From contig CM055068.1 of NCBI GenBank assembly GCA_029204045.2, positions 29,649,587 to 29,713,586 of the forward strand: a DNA stretch of 64,000 nt, read 5' to 3'. Below, piece by piece: positions 46,639 to 59,071 of the stretch. A program made the translations under genes and the position numbers. The DNA comes from Tillandsia leiboldiana. Lineage: Eukaryota > Streptophyta > Magnoliopsida > Poales > Bromeliaceae. Under the pieces are notes generated by a model. The model was not told the origin of the DNA and did not search any database. It saw only the letters and a list, made by a program, of their open reading frames with translations. Position 1 is the stretch's first letter. Each line of letters opens with the position of its first letter.

Positions 46639-46860
46639 GATCCGGATCGGATTTACTGCGATCCGGATCGTCGTAACGAGAATGACGATTCCAGAAAACC
46701 AAGGGTTCGGGATCCGGATCGCATTGCCCGATCCGGATCGTTCATACAAATCAGAAAACTTAACATTCGGGATCCGGATCGGAAATTGCATGGATCCGGA
46801 TCGAAGTCTTGTATGAAGCAACAACCTTCGGGATCCGGATCGTTGGCTCTGATCCGGATC
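46639..46860. promoter_or_regulatory. Four paired GATCCGGATC palindromes upstream of the Copia TATA
   Basis: Eight perfect 10-bp palindromes at 46639, 46660, 46711, 46730, 46771, 46793, 46832 and 46851. They form four pairs with 19-22 bp between starts, in units of about 60-72 bp, ending about 70 bp upstream of the TATA. Layout fits a U3 enhancer; no factor is assigned. Confidence 0.7.
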
Positions 46861-47189
46861 CTGAACATGTCCGAACACGAGTTTTTGATTATTATGACAA
46901 TAAAAGTTCATCCAAGTGTTTCTACACTATAAGAAAGTATACGGATCACCACAATTATTTAGTTAAACATACCTGATCCTCTTGAATACTTTCTTCTTGA
47001 GATTGATGTAACTGATCCACAATTCTTCAACTTCAATCTTCAAGACTCAAGATACTGAGTGTCAACTTGAGCTCTTGTTGAGTCTTTTCTAAGTCTTTGA
47101 TTGCTGATTGGCAATTTGATCCCTTTAAGACTCCGACTCAACTCACTGACTTGACTCACGAAATATGCCAATACCAAAATGCCGTAACA

Positions 47190-47203
47190 ATCTCCCCCTT
47201 TGG
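47190..47203 (-). other. Polypurine tract of the Copia element
   Basis: AAAGGGGGAGAT on the minus strand directly before the 3' LTR. Similar GGGGGAGA tracts recur at 47521-47530, 47595-47605 and 47637-47648. Confidence 0.8.
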
Positions 47204-48988
47204 CAATTTCGTGACAAAACCCAAAAATACATAAAAGCGCTCAAGTCACTCATCTTAAACCAAAAAATCGAAACTCAATGTCATCACCATAACATTGATT
47301 TTCTTTGCGTGAAAGATCCAATAAATACAAAATTACATTTGAACCAAACAGTCCTAGAACATACTCTATGACTTAGGACTTGGAGTCTTAAAGTGATGTA
47401 ATTCCTGCAAAACAAAACTCCAAACAAAATCAAACGTTAGTTGTTAGAAATTAAAATCCTACATTTGATCCGTCTTCCTTTTGGTTCTTTTGTTTTTCTG
47501 CTCTTTCAATTTTTTCTTTGTCTCCCCCTATCTTGAGCATCTCTAACATGTTCTCCATGTTCTCCCTCTTTGTGATACGATCATCATTTTCCGTTCTCCC
47601 CCTATCTCGATGATCTCTTCTCCCCTATTTCTCTCTTCTCCCCCTTTTTGTCACAAATTGTCAAACAGTGAACATACTAGACAAAAGGAAATCACTAACA
47701 ATATTAGTTCATAGAGAAAGAGAGATAAAAGCTCAGTTCTGGTATTTAACAAAAATGCAGATTGCGTACCGGTACCAGAAGGCAAAAAAAACTAATAATT
47801 CCTTGAAACAAATCCAAATTTTACAATCTTTTCAAATACCGATCAGTATTCCATCAAGAAAACAATTTAAGTGCTTTAACCAATGAATTAACAAGATGTC
47901 ATTCAATCCAATTAATTTCACAAGATTAAAAAGATTTACTCCTAAATCATGAAAAACAAAGATAAAACATTATAAACCGTTTTTCATGTTATATTCATCA
48001 AACACAAGTCATCAAAAATAATCTTGAGATCCAAAGTCTATCAAGATGTAACGGATGTACAAAGATGACTTACAGAGATTTCCAAATGACATCAATTTGA
48101 TTTCTTACCCTTTCAAATTTGAGATAAGCACTAAAATACCTAAGAGAGGCTCTTTGAGCATCTTTCAACTATCCCACCTTATACCAACCAGGAGATTGTT
48201 CAAAATATAAGAGTTTTGCATATAAATCTCCAAATGCTTCAACTAAAGATTTTCTCATAAAATACTATCAAGCATCCATAACATGTGGTAGCTTCACACA
48301 CAAACCGGACGACCGGGGTGGCAGCTCTTTCCTACATGTGGTGGTAGTTTTCACACTCCTTTCGGATGTAACTCTTTCCACATCTTTTAAAAAACATTTA
48401 TTTACCCTTGTAAGAATACAATCTCTTAAGTGAAAGAATTAAATCCCAAATTTTAATCAATCGGTTGTCTCACGTTTATCACAATGAATTCACACAACCG
48501 AGATAGATTAAGCATCTAAAGATCACACATGATTTCTAAAATTTGATGCTTATAATATCAAAAACTCCTATAATGAAGTATCTTCAAGATTATGATTAAG
48601 GAGTAAAGTTGATAATCCAAATAAAATTAATTTGGAGTGAATAAAAATGAAGCCCTTTTTATTCAATGCACTTGTTCAGTAAAAACCCTTTTGTTCAAAA
48701 ACAAAGTATAAAAACGAAGAGCATTGAAAAACATGTAATGCAAAGATTAAGAAAGATATGAAGGGAAAACCAATCAAAGCATTACATACAGTCATAAGCT
48801 ATTTAGAACTTAAGACAAGGAAAGATATCACCTTTCCGAATCCAAAATCGCTGGATTTTGGGTTGTCTTGATTCGTTGTGGCCGGGGGTTGTCCGCTTTG
48901 ACTGTTGGTCCACCTTAGGTCTTTGCCTCGCAATGATCCACTTGTATGATTGATGTTGTGGCTCGGACCTTTGGTGGGTTGAGTGAAC
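47204..48988 (-). other. Non-coding 3' internal region of the Copia element
   Basis: AT-rich, about 1.8 kb, with no long open frame and no protease, integrase, reverse transcriptase or RNase H motif. Three extra polypurine-like tracts lie in the last 450 bp before the real one. Confidence 0.7.
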
Positions 48989-50764
48989 TCATTTGACTTG
49001 ATGTGTCTTTTGATTCCGTTGAGTTCGCTCCGTAGATGAAGTTGCCGAAGAATTCTTCTTTCTCTTTTTCGGGCAATCCTTCACCAAATGTCCTTCAAGT
49101 CCACATAGGTGACAAGTTCTTCCTTTCAATTTAGTTGTGGAACTTGAAGCCTTCACAGTTTGGTTCTTTTTGAATCCCAAACCAACCTTGCTTGTTTGAC
49201 CTAATCCGGACATACATTCAAGTTTCTTGGAACCGGTTGAAATCCTTTGTATGTCGGATTTAAGTTGATGAACTTGCTTGGTCAATGCTTGATTGGTGAC
49301 ATGTATTTCCTCAAACTGCTTTTCAAGAAAATTAATCTTGTTAATATGGGAATTAACGACCGTTTCCGATTGATTTATCTTTTCTTGGAGGATTTTATTA
49401 TTATCCAATAAAAGCTCTCGTTCCTCCTCGAGATCATGAAGTTTGATCTTTAAAGCATGATTCTCGTCTTGATTCTCAAGTCGTTGCTTTCTCAACTTCT
49501 TGATATGTTTGGCCATCTTCTTAGATTCCGCAAGAAGTTGTTGATATGCCTCAACGAGTTCTTCCTCGTCCGACTCCCCCTCACTTGATGACTCTCCGCC
49601 GGTTGTTGATGTTTCATACAAAATCAAAGGAGTAGAGTCAGTGACTAAAGATGATAAACAATTATTAGAAGAGGGAAAATGAGAGGCATGAGAGGCAACA
49701 ACTTTTCCCTCTTTACTTGAGGTCGATTCATTAGAAGTAGAATCGTCCCAAGTTTTTGCTTGCAAAGCCCTCTTTTTATATGATTTCGGAGAAGGACAAT
49801 CCGTTGAAAAATGGCCGTAGCCTTTGCATCGATAGCATTGGATTTCCCCTTCGAAATCATCTTTCTCTTTTTCTTTAGAGGGTTTTGCAAAGCTTTTGAG
49901 ATTAGAGGATTTAGAACCCGATGATCCTTTAGATAGTTTCGTGGATGAAGATCCATCGGTTCGATTCTTCCAAAACTTCCGACGAAATTTCTTTACGATC
50001 CGCGCCAATTGTTCTTCAAAATCGGCAAAAGAGATTTCATCGTCGGAACTTGATTCGCTATCTTCTTCCTTTGTTGATTTGAATGCAATACCTGTAAGCT
50101 TAGAAGAAGACTTGGAAGAAACTTGATTAGTAGGAAAAGTCATTTCATAAGTTTGCAAAGCACCTACTAATTCCTCTATACTCATCTCATCCGGATGACT
50201 AACGGTTTCAATGGCGGTAACCTTTGCCCTAAACCGTTCCGGAAGAGTCCGAAGTATCTTTCTTACAATTTTCGACTCCGGGATCTTTTCTCCTAAATTA
50301 GCACATGTATTTATTACATCTTGAAGTCTAGTGTAATAATCTGTAAACAATTCATGCTCTTCCATATGAATAGAGTCAAATTGACTTGTAAGCATCTGGA
50401 GCTTTTGAATTTTTACAAGATTAGTACCCTCATGTGTAATTTTGAGAATATCCCAAATTTCCTTCGCGGTTTCACACGCGGAAATTCTTGTGAACTCAGT
50501 CGAGGAAAGAGAATTAAATAAAGCGTTCATACCTTTCCCATTGTAAGAAGATCTTTCAAATTCCTCTTTGGACCATCTAGAGCGAGGTTTTGGGGTAGTA
50601 GAATTTCCTACTTCCTCAACAGGATGCACCCAACCATATTCCACGGATTGCCATACCCGCTCATCAATTGCGATGAGAAAAGCCCTCATCCGCACTTTCC
50701 AATAAGCATAATTAGTCCCATCAAAAAGAGGAGGTCTATAAATATTACCACTTTCACCCATCAT
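48989..50764 (-). CDS. gag: Copia-type Gag, intact
   Basis: A 591-residue Gag that would form the particle and bind element RNA. The MMGES methionine (50764) is chosen because it lies just after the primer site; the frame is open further upstream into the LTR, which is not expected to be translated. The N-terminus (PPLFDGTNYAYWKVRM) is the typical Copia Gag entry. A UBN2-type capsid domain follows (about residues 70-220, with EIWDILKITHEG and LRTLPERF). Then come Ser-rich acidic and Lys-rich linkers, a first knuckle CYRCKGYGHFSTDC (about 310-323), a long coiled coil (about 405-530) and a second knuckle CHLCGLEGHLVKDC (about 551-564). The frame ends soon after, without pol. Intact coding in a recent insertion suggests Gag may still be made. 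Confidence 0.92.
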   Translation of the reverse strand: MMGESGNIYRPPLFDGTNYAYWKVRMRAFLIAIDERVWQSVEYGWVHPVEEVGNSTTPKPRSRWSKEEFERSSYNGKGMNALFNSLSSTEFTRISACETAKEIWDILKITHEGTNLVKIQKLQMLTSQFDSIHMEEHELFTDYYTRLQDVINTCANLGEKIPESKIVRKILRTLPERFRAKVTAIETVSHPDEMSIEELVGALQTYEMTFPTNQVSSKSSSKLTGIAFKSTKEEDSESSSDDEISFADFEEQLARIVKKFRRKFWKNRTDGSSSTKLSKGSSGSKSSNLKSFAKPSKEKEKDDFEGEIQCYRCKGYGHFSTDCPSPKSYKKRALQAKTWDDSTSNESTSSKEGKVVASHASHFPSSNNCLSSLVTDSTPLILYETSTTGGESSSEGESDEEELVEAYQQLLAESKKMAKHIKKLRKQRLENQDENHALKIKLHDLEEERELLLDNNKILQEKINQSETVVNSHINKINFLEKQFEEIHVTNQALTKQVHQLKSDIQRISTGSKKLECMSGLGQTSKVGLGFKKNQTVKASSSTTKLKGRTCHLCGLEGHLVKDCPKKRKKNSSATSSTERTQRNQKTHQVK

Positions 50765-50784
50765 GATAGATAAACCTAAAACCC

Positions 50785-50796
50785 GCTCTGATACCA
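50785..50796 (-). other. Primer-binding site of the Copia element
   Basis: TGGTATCAGAGC on the minus strand, 2 nt after the 5' LTR. Confidence 0.9.
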
Positions 50797-50798
50797 AT

Positions 50799-52170
50799 TG
50801 TAGAGTTATTAATCCCAAGGGATCTAAATAGGTACTATCAAACACCTAGAGGGGGGGGGTGAATAGGTGTAATACTTAAAAACTCAATCTCAGTGCAAAA
50901 TAAAAACCAATGCGGAAAATAAAAACAGCACACCGAGATTTACGTGGAAACTCCAATCCAGGAGAAAAACCACGGGACCAACACGCAATAACAATCCACT
51001 AAGAATAGAAGAATAACAAGGTGATTACCGACTCCACGGACTCAACCCCTCCTTCAGCTTCTTCGGACCTTGCGCTGACCGGTTGGATATCCGCGCAATA
51101 ACAATCCCTAAGAAAAGAAGAATAACAAGGTGATTACCGTCTCCACGGATTTAACCCCTCCTTCAATTTCTTGGACCTCGCGCTCCACCGTTTTGCCCGT
51201 CCACTGCTCACGTTCGAATCCACGAACGCACGCTTCGAATCCACGAAACGCCTTTAGCACACCGAATCCACGATGCCACGTCGAATCCACGACGCAAACT
51301 CAGTCGATAAGAATATTGACTTCGATGGTGATCCTTTGCTTAGATTATCAATGAAGAACCGTAGAAGAAATCTCTAAGCAAAGATTAGATCAATTCGACG
51401 AAAGATATGTTCTTGAAAGAACCGTCGAATTGACCTAAAAGAGGCTATTAAGAAGAACAATGAAAACCTAGCCTCTAGGGTTGCTCTCAAGTGTTTTATA
51501 ACTTAATCGGTAGAGAACCCACGTTCTTGAGAAACCCTAAATGTCTATTTATAGTTTAGAAACCTTTGGAAAGAGATAAGAATCAAAAACATACCTTATC
51601 TGGAAATTTTCAGGACGGCGATCCGGATCGGATTTACTGCGATCCGGATCGTCGTAACGAGAATGACGATTCCAGAAAACCAAGGGTTCGGGATCCGGAT
51701 CGCATTGCCCGATCCGGATCGTTCATACAAATCAGAAAACTTAACATTCGGGATCCGGATCGGAAATTGCATGGATCCGGATCGAAGTCTTGTATGAAGC
51801 AACAACCTTCGGGATCCGGATCGTTGGCTCTGATCCGGATCCTGAACATGTCCGAACACGAGTTTTTGATTATTATGACAATAAAAGTTCATCCAAGTGT
51901 TTCTACACTATAAGAAAGTATACGGATCACCACAATTATTTAGTTAAACATACCTGATCCTCTTGAATACTTTCTTCTTGAGATTGATGTAACTGATCCA
52001 CAATTCTTCAACTTCAATCTTCAAGACTCAAGATACTGAGTGTCAACTTGAGCTCTTGTTGAGTCTTTTCTAAGTCTTTGATTGCTGATTGGCAATTTGA
52101 TCCCTTTAAGACTCCGACTCAACTCACTGACTTGACTCACGAAATATGCCAATACCAAAATGCCGTAACA
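50799..52170 (-). repeat. 5' LTR of the Copia element
   Basis: TATA at 51546-51553. Palindrome pairs at about 51620-51841. G9 run where the other LTR has G8. Confidence 0.92.
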
Positions 52171-52175
52171 CAGCT
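52171..52175. repeat. Target-site duplication of the Copia element, right copy
   Basis: CAGCT, continuing into ACCCTGCCCCTAAC as in the empty site. Confidence 0.9.
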
Positions 52176-55100
52176 ACCCTGCCCCTAACTAAAGGCTAAA
52201 AGGGGGAGAACCAAACAGTGGTATGCAACCACTAGCACATGAAGTGCACCACCGACCCAATCGAACTGACTGCCACATCTGGTCCAGTCAAACCTGCGCC
52301 CACCTACAACCACCTCCCGATGACGGACAGGAATTACGTAGGGCGTCCAAACGGACAAGCTCGCTATCGAGGAGAGAAACATGCAGGCTATGGTCAAAAT
52401 CCACGCTCTCTCTCAGAAGGATAGAATCAAGATGCTCAACCTCTCACACAGCGGTCAAAGTACTCGCAACAACACGGGACCACCGTCAAACAGACGGCTC
52501 TCAACAATACTAGCACTGATCTAAACTCAACTACCAGTCTGCACTCGGCCCCCAGGCACGAGTGTAACAATAAAAGTATCTGACCGAAATAAACCCAATC
52601 AAATGAACCGGTATGACACCCGGTACTGCCTGCTCTGCTGTCGAACTCAGTAACTGATCGGCACACGGCTCGATCACAAGATATGTAACGGACCGGCACA
52701 CGGCTCGGTCAAAAATATAAGTAACAGACCGGCACACGGCTCGGTCAAGCCTACCTCCGGAGTGGCACTCGAGGGGAGCGACCCACACGAGTAAAGTACA
52801 TCTCAGTAACAAGTATCTCTGTCAAGTGTCTCAATGTAGCAGGACTGGATCACGACTCTGATCAAAGTGGGAAAGCTCAACCACTAAGGAAAGACCCGAC
52901 CTCAATCGGATGCACTAAACGATAAGTGGGAAACTCCATCCACTAAAGAAACTGATACCCAATCAGGTGCATAGAGAAACACCCGGTCAACCGCCCAATA
53001 TCCGCGGTTGCCGCAAAGCCCCACAACTAAACCAACCTGCCCAGACACGATGTCCCGACTATACACTACCCAGACCCCCTGCTCGAACCCGAGCAACACG
53101 GACCACCTGACTAACAAGAAGGAGAAAAGAAAAGCATGGTTTCTCCTAAGTCAAGTTCCAATAAGTAGTGCAGCAGTAAAAGATGGCCTAACTACATGAC
53201 CATACAAGCATGCAATTGTCCTCAAGGAAATAAAAGGGGGCTAAAGCATAATAATAGTTCCTTTAGGAATAAACAACATGCCGGAATCCCAAAACTAGAC
53301 CTGTCCACAATTCCGGGTTCATCAATAGAATGATCATAATAACTCCTCAGAGTACAAATCCGCACATAGCTACGAAATCCTATCCCAAGCATAATCCATC
53401 ACAAGAAAGGCTATGTGCTAACATGGCATGTTACATAATTTCATAGGGTAACATTATCCTAGGTAAGCTTACACTAGTCATCACATAGATGCCCAAGTCA
53501 TGCAAGTCCTTAGCATACCTCATAAATACTATTCCTGCAATCATTTATACCGATATCATTAACAAGCTTACCTACTTACCAATATAAACTATGTACCCTA
53601 CACATGCATGCATCAGTCATAGAGGGGTGACATCCCCACAAGTGGACTTATACTTGCCACGGCATAAACATTGCCTTAAACAATTACTGATAATAAGCTT
53701 ACCCACCTAAAGCGCTTAACCCAAGGCAAACCTGAAGTCGGTGAAGTGGGTAGACGCCCACGGTCCAAAATCTGCCAACATAACACCCTCGGTACAAGTC
53801 GCGCAAGCCTCGGCCTCAAACAGCTGAAAACACCCCTGAGTACAACAATAAGGCTTAACATTACACTTTTATTCCAAAATCAACCAAACATACACAATCT
53901 GAAAATCAGTCCCAAAGCCGTGCATATTTCACCTGCTGCAAGTGCCCAGAAAATCCAATAAAAATACCACCGTAATCCTCGCGTCGATACCTTCGAAACG
54001 AGTACCTGCACGTCCAATTCCGAGCTCCCTACACTGAGAAACAATTCCGACAAGGGAATCACCCCGAATTGAACTACTCTCAAAAACTGTAGCAACAATT
54101 ACTGTTCACAGATAAACTTCACCTTCGAGAAATATACAGAAAATTCCAAGAAAATTTGGACATATTCCTCGTGATGTGTAGATGCAAATCGCCTCTTGAA
54201 TCGCCCCAATCCGATGCCTGTGCGCGAAGATATCACCAAAACACTGCTCCGCTGTCCCAGAACTCCGCCCCAGAAAAGAGGTTACAAGATGATCCGAAAA
54301 ACCCATGAAAAGCTCGGAATGGGAAAGGCCAGTAAACATGGGAAACATAGCCCTACCTGTCGTGAAGCCAACGGCGCAAGAATCACAGAAAAAGGTGCTC
54401 GGGGTAAGCCGGGGGAGTCCTCGCACCAAAACGCGACGAAGAAGACCACAAACGAACGAGCGTCGCGCCGCGCCGTAAAAATAGAAACCTCGATAAGCGT
54501 GCCACCAAAAATCCCAAAACTTTGCAGAAAGATGCAGCCAAACTAGGGGATCAACTTTGCTGAAGGCACCCCGGCGAGAAGAGGCTCGGAAATGGCGGAA
54601 AAGGGAGAAGAATAGGGCTCGGATCGCCTTTTATAGGCTGCAGAAACAAATGGGAAAATACCGGATAAGTCCCGATTTCCGGGCGCTGGGAGTTTTCGGG
54701 CGCGCACTGTAGCAGCCCGAAATCCCCGCGCCCGAACACTGTAGCCGCCCGAAATCGTCCTGGGCCTCCACGTCGCCCGCCAAACAGGCGACAGCCGAAC
54801 CCGCCGCACGCGTCGCGCCACGTGGCCACCCGCGGACGACGACACGTGGCACGCACCCCGGTCAACGCCCGCCTGCCGCGCCCACATGCCCGCCTGACGC
54901 CGCCGCCTGCCACCCTGCCGCGCACAGTAGACCCACCAATAGGGGAATGCCACGTGTCAAGCCTCTGCCTAGTGAACCCGGTGCACGAAATCATGTGGAC
55001 CGAACCAATACAAACCTGCCACGTGTCCAAGCCCGGTGCACCGTAAACCATGAGCCATCCCGAATACCGCGTAGACCAACCGCCGTGAACCCTCCTCTAG

Positions 55101-55665
55101 GATGATGCCACGTGTCCACCCCCCCGGTGCACCATGCGCCCCGCACTCTCCGTAGACCGCGCCCCGCGGACCGGCCCACTCCTGAGCCGCCACGCGTCCA
55201 GCCCCCGGTGGACGCCTGCCGCGTGGACCGGGCGGCCCGCGCCTCCGTCCGCCGCGCTGCCTGCGGCCGCTCCGCCGCTGCCGCCGCCGCCGGAAACACT
55301 GTTCCGGCGTGAACAGTGTCCGATGCTCAAAAATGACAAGTGGGTAGTCCGTTTTAACCGTTTTCGCGCGCTGAATCCGAATTTGATGTCCATTTCGCCA
55401 AATTCCAACTCCAAAATTTGCCGAAGGCATCCGGAAAGGTAATCCTTGGTCCAAACTTCGCGCTGAGTCCAAATTTAATATCCACTTCGCGCGAAACCAC
55501 TTCTAACGATCCGACGGAGTCCAATGATCACCCACGTGATCCATTAAACACACTGAGCCCAACACTAATGTCCAATTGGGGCACAAATCCCACCAACACG
55601 CCACATAGGTCTCCGGGAGCTGTAGATGGTCCAGTAATCTCGACGTGGGGATCCAGGTCCTCACA

Positions 55666-55677
55666 TCCTCCCCCACT
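55666..55677 (-). other. Polypurine tract of unit E2
   Basis: Identical to 41771-41782. Confidence 0.85.
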
Positions 55678-56445
55678 AAGAAAAGTTTCGTCCTCGAAAC
55701 TAACTCAAATCCCCCAAGGGTCCCACATACCACGGGTAGGTATCCATCAATAACGCCTCCAGCTCCCGAAACATCGCTCACTCCCCGTGATTACTTCCCA
55801 ACAACAACAACAACAAGTACGGCATGGCCCGACATGCGATTTTCTCATCTCTCGAGCCAGAAATCGCAACGGGCATCCCTCGTACTCCAACAATCACAGA
55901 TCTTAGAAGGGGCAAGTCAATCACGGGCGAGGGATCCAAAAGAAAAACAATCCTGAGCTGAGACGTGAAACAACACAGAGGCCCCATCAAGAGCCGGGGG
56001 AAACAGAATAACCATCCGCGCAACACGCACTAAACCACCTCCTGGTGTCTACTCAACCAGGACCACCCGAAGTATACCCACAGATTCATCCCATGAGGAA
56101 AAAGATCCAATAAGCTGGGGTCTTCACTCGGTTACTTCCGATCCAAAATCACCCGAGTGGCCTACTCAACCACGAGCTACCCTCAAAAGGGATCCTCCAG
56201 AGACACAATCTCAAGCCACGGTTGGACACTCAACAAGCCAACATAACCCCAACAGATCCACGGGTCGAAAGGATGCCCTGACGGGGACCAAACCGTCAGT
56301 GAACGGGAGGGAAAACTGGCTCGAAAGGCGATCAAAATGCGGAGGCTCAAACTCGCGGTCAAAAATCCCAAATCAGCAACAACAATCCGCGAAAATCCCA
56401 CTCAAGATACTGAGTAATCAAAACTGATAGCCAAGCAGGCATGGC
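55678..56445 (-). other. Non-coding 3' internal tail of unit E2
   Basis: Near-identical to 41783-42550; nothing recognised. Confidence 0.5.
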
Positions 56446-57525
56446 CTACGCCCAGGTATAACAATCCAAGCTGGGAATAAAGGACGTACAGAAAGGCTCA
56501 ACTGTGGAATCCAAGCTGCCTGCAAAACAGTGGTTCATCCTGCCCCAACACTCACGGGGTTGGACTAAAGAAGTGTGGACCGAAGATCCACCCATGGTAA
56601 CTCTACCGCCACAGTGGGAGGCATCACTAAAGCACACAATTCCATCTCCCAACACAGGAAACACTAGCATTGGCGCTAATATCAGACACATTATCCATTG
56701 GCCATGCTCTCTCGGCACCGCCAAGTCTAGAAGTTCCTCACCTCAAAAATGAAAGTTGGTCTCGGTCAACTTGAATAACATCCATTAGGTCGGGTTCCAC
56801 CGCCGCCCCTACGGCTCGAACAAAGCGACCCAAGAAGGTATGCTTCTGCAGCTACAACTTGTACCTCAATAACTTGGCATACCACTTCATCCACACGGGC
56901 ATGGTAGCACATCCACAAAGTGCTCCTCGTGCTCCAAGTCACTCTGGGAGTAAATCAAAATATCCTCGGAAAACACCACTCCCAGTTCGCCCAAGTACAA
57001 CTGGGACATACAATCCCTCAGATCTTGAAGTCCACAGGGCATTCGTCATTCCATTGGGCCTCGCTAACAACTCATAATGCCACCACCGTGTCCAAAACGC
57101 CATCTAGGCGAAGTCCTCGGCTGTCTAACTCCAAGTGGGTGCTCGCATCATCCACCAACTGCCGGAGTATAATTCCATCATAAGGTCCTGGATACCATAA
57201 AAGGACCCTCACATTCGTGTATCAATGACGTGGCATCACCACAGTATACCAACGACGTGGCACTAGGTCAAACAGACCCCTCGATCCATCGGACCCTGCA
57301 ACAGTGCCAAGTCTCTCTCTCAGCTCTACCGGCGATATCCAATGAGGTGCCGTCCCGGGTGGCGCGGTTCCTCGAACCACGTCAAACGCAATCTCTATCT
57401 CCCTAACCGGCGGCATTACCAACAACTAAGGTGAAATCACACCCGGGATCTCATGGAGACAGAGATATCCCTGAGTCCCGGTGCCGCCGTAAGCACCTCT
57501 CACTCTCCCGCTAAAACCAGAGTGC
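56446..57525 (-). pseudogene. pol remnant of unit E2
   Basis: Near-identical copy of 42551-43630, with the same RT-entry, partial DDILIYS and RNase H-like fragments and the same breaks. Confidence 0.75.
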
Positions 57526-58785
57526 TCTAACAACCTCAACGAGCAAGCCTCCAATTGCCCGCCTTGCCGAAGATCAAAGTCCTCTCTTGCCGCAGTCAAA
57601 CATCCTGTGGCATAGTGCCCAACAATCTCAAGCATAAGGTCAAAACACCTAACTGCTATAATTTCCAATAACTCTGCCGGTGTCTCGCGGTCTCGGCCGC
57701 ACTGGACATGATCCAAAAGCCTCCTCCACGTGCACAACAACAACAGGAACCTGTACCTCTAGTGCACGTGGTAACAAATCTGCCTCTAACCCATGTAAGA
57801 GTGGAGCATGCTCTAACTCCGACTACCGTGGTGAAATCCCACCTGCGACCCTCAATCCACTACCGTGGCGCCCTCCAACCGGGCGGCACAGATTCATCCG
57901 CTCAAAGCAAGTGGTTGTCGCTCAATCTGCCTGAAAACCAGGGCTATCACTAGGAAGCACGACCTCTGTCTCTGATCACAATGAGGCGACGAATAAGGTC
58001 CTCCGCAGATAACAAATCCACGCTATCACTGCGCCACTCTGATAAAATACTGATGTCGCCTTCGGGGTCCACCCGACCTCTGACATCTCGGGAATTCGTC
58101 ATCCAAGAAAAGAAAATTAGTCATGCCCCTACCGGCCGATCTGTCCTCCATCATCCGGCGCCAAGCGCCAAAATCCAGAACTCACCTCTAGCGGCAGATC
58201 CCTATCCAAAGGAACTGCAATGCCGCGCTCCATACACGGTGCCTGCTCCAGCGAGGCGTCTAAATCCACAATGAAGGGGCCGAATAACAGGAAGGTGTCC
58301 TGGCGCAATCCACTCCCAATCTCATATATCCTATGCGCCTCGTCCCTCGAATCTGGAGCCCGCGGTTCAACAACTGCATACACTCACAAGCACAGGGAGG
58401 ATCTCAATTAATCACTCCATCACCACCAGCCGCGACTCTGCCTCCAAGGGCTCTAAACTCAATCTTACGAGTCGGGGTGGTTCATCTGCCAAACATGGCT
58501 CCATAGGTCGATCATGTCCCACGGCTCACCAGTCGTCAACCATCCACCCTGCCTCGGTGCCTCGACACTAAACCTTGGCACAGAGGGGGCTATTCAGTGC
58601 TCCGACAACTGTGTCACCAAGACCAGCTGCTCCCTCAGCCGCTGACAAGCCTCTGACAATCCTGTCATCTGGGTCCGGGGTTCTCTGACCTCGATCCGGG
58701 TATCCGGCCCAAAACCAACTGCTCAAGCTCAACTGCCATGACAGGATGCACACGGGTCAGAACCCAACGTCGGGGAGACACCGCT
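57526..58785 (-). pseudogene. gag remnant of unit E2
   Basis: Near-identical copy of 43631-44890 with the same lesions, so the decay preceded the tandem duplication. Confidence 0.75.
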
Positions 58786-58869
58786 CGCCACGACGAAACA
58801 ACAAAACAGCACACAACAACACTCGACCCAATCCAGCGAAAGTCTAAAGCATGTCACCCGTTCCACAGC

Positions 58870-58895
58870 ATTATGTTGTCTGCAGCCAACATAAT
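58870..58895 (-). other. Conserved 26-nt leader palindrome, unit E2
   Basis: Identical to all other copies. Confidence 0.7.
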
Positions 58896-59050
58896 TACTT
58901 AGGAGAATAAACATGCCAATCACTCCTCCCGTCCCTTGGGAGAGGTATAAAACTCAATCAGGACTCTCGCAAAATCACGACTCTCACAAAGTCAACCAAG
59001 GGTCAAACCAAAAGCCTAGGGTTTCTAAGTCCACCATGACCTACAACCTA

Positions 59051-59063
59051 GGCTCTGATACCA
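59051..59063 (-). other. Primer-binding site (initiator tRNA-Met), unit E2
   Basis: TGGTATCAGAGCC on the minus strand, 8 nt after LTR E3. Confidence 0.9.
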
Positions 59064-59071
59064 CTCTAATC

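Larger units (their letters stand above)
45819..47189 (-). repeat. 3' LTR of the Copia element
   Basis: TATA at 46565-46572 (minus). Eight GATCCGGATC palindromes upstream at 46639-46860. Downstream, a diverged tandem duplication of about 107 bp (about 46003-46210) and repeated CGAATCCACGA words (46233-46310). Confidence 0.92.
45819..52170 (-). mobile_element. Non-autonomous Copia element, Sirevirus-like, gag only (6352 bp)
   Basis: LTRs 45819-47189 (1371 bp) and 50799-52170 (1372 bp) start TGTTACGG and end TCTACA on the minus strand; target duplication CAGCT. Compared by eye, the LTRs differ at one C/T site (46054 versus 51034 region) and one G in a G8/G9 run, so the insertion is very recent. 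The internal region (47190-50798) carries one intact gag frame and about 1.8 kb without coding sequence where pol would be. UBN2-type Gag with long coiled coil, several polypurine-like tracts and repeated LTR palindromes point to the Sirevirus lineage (inference). Confidence 0.9.
45177..55665 (-). repeat. LTR E2 (middle LTR, interrupted by a Copia element)
   Basis: 45177-45818 plus 52176-55665, together 4132 bp once the insertion and duplicated CAGCT are removed. TATA at 54629-54635. At most substitution sites it agrees with E3 against E1. Confidence 0.9.

Noticed and set aside
46585..46932. Repetitive open frames rich in DPDR or RSGS
   Set aside because: Translation of the GATCCGGATC palindromes in the Copia LTR U3 on both strands.
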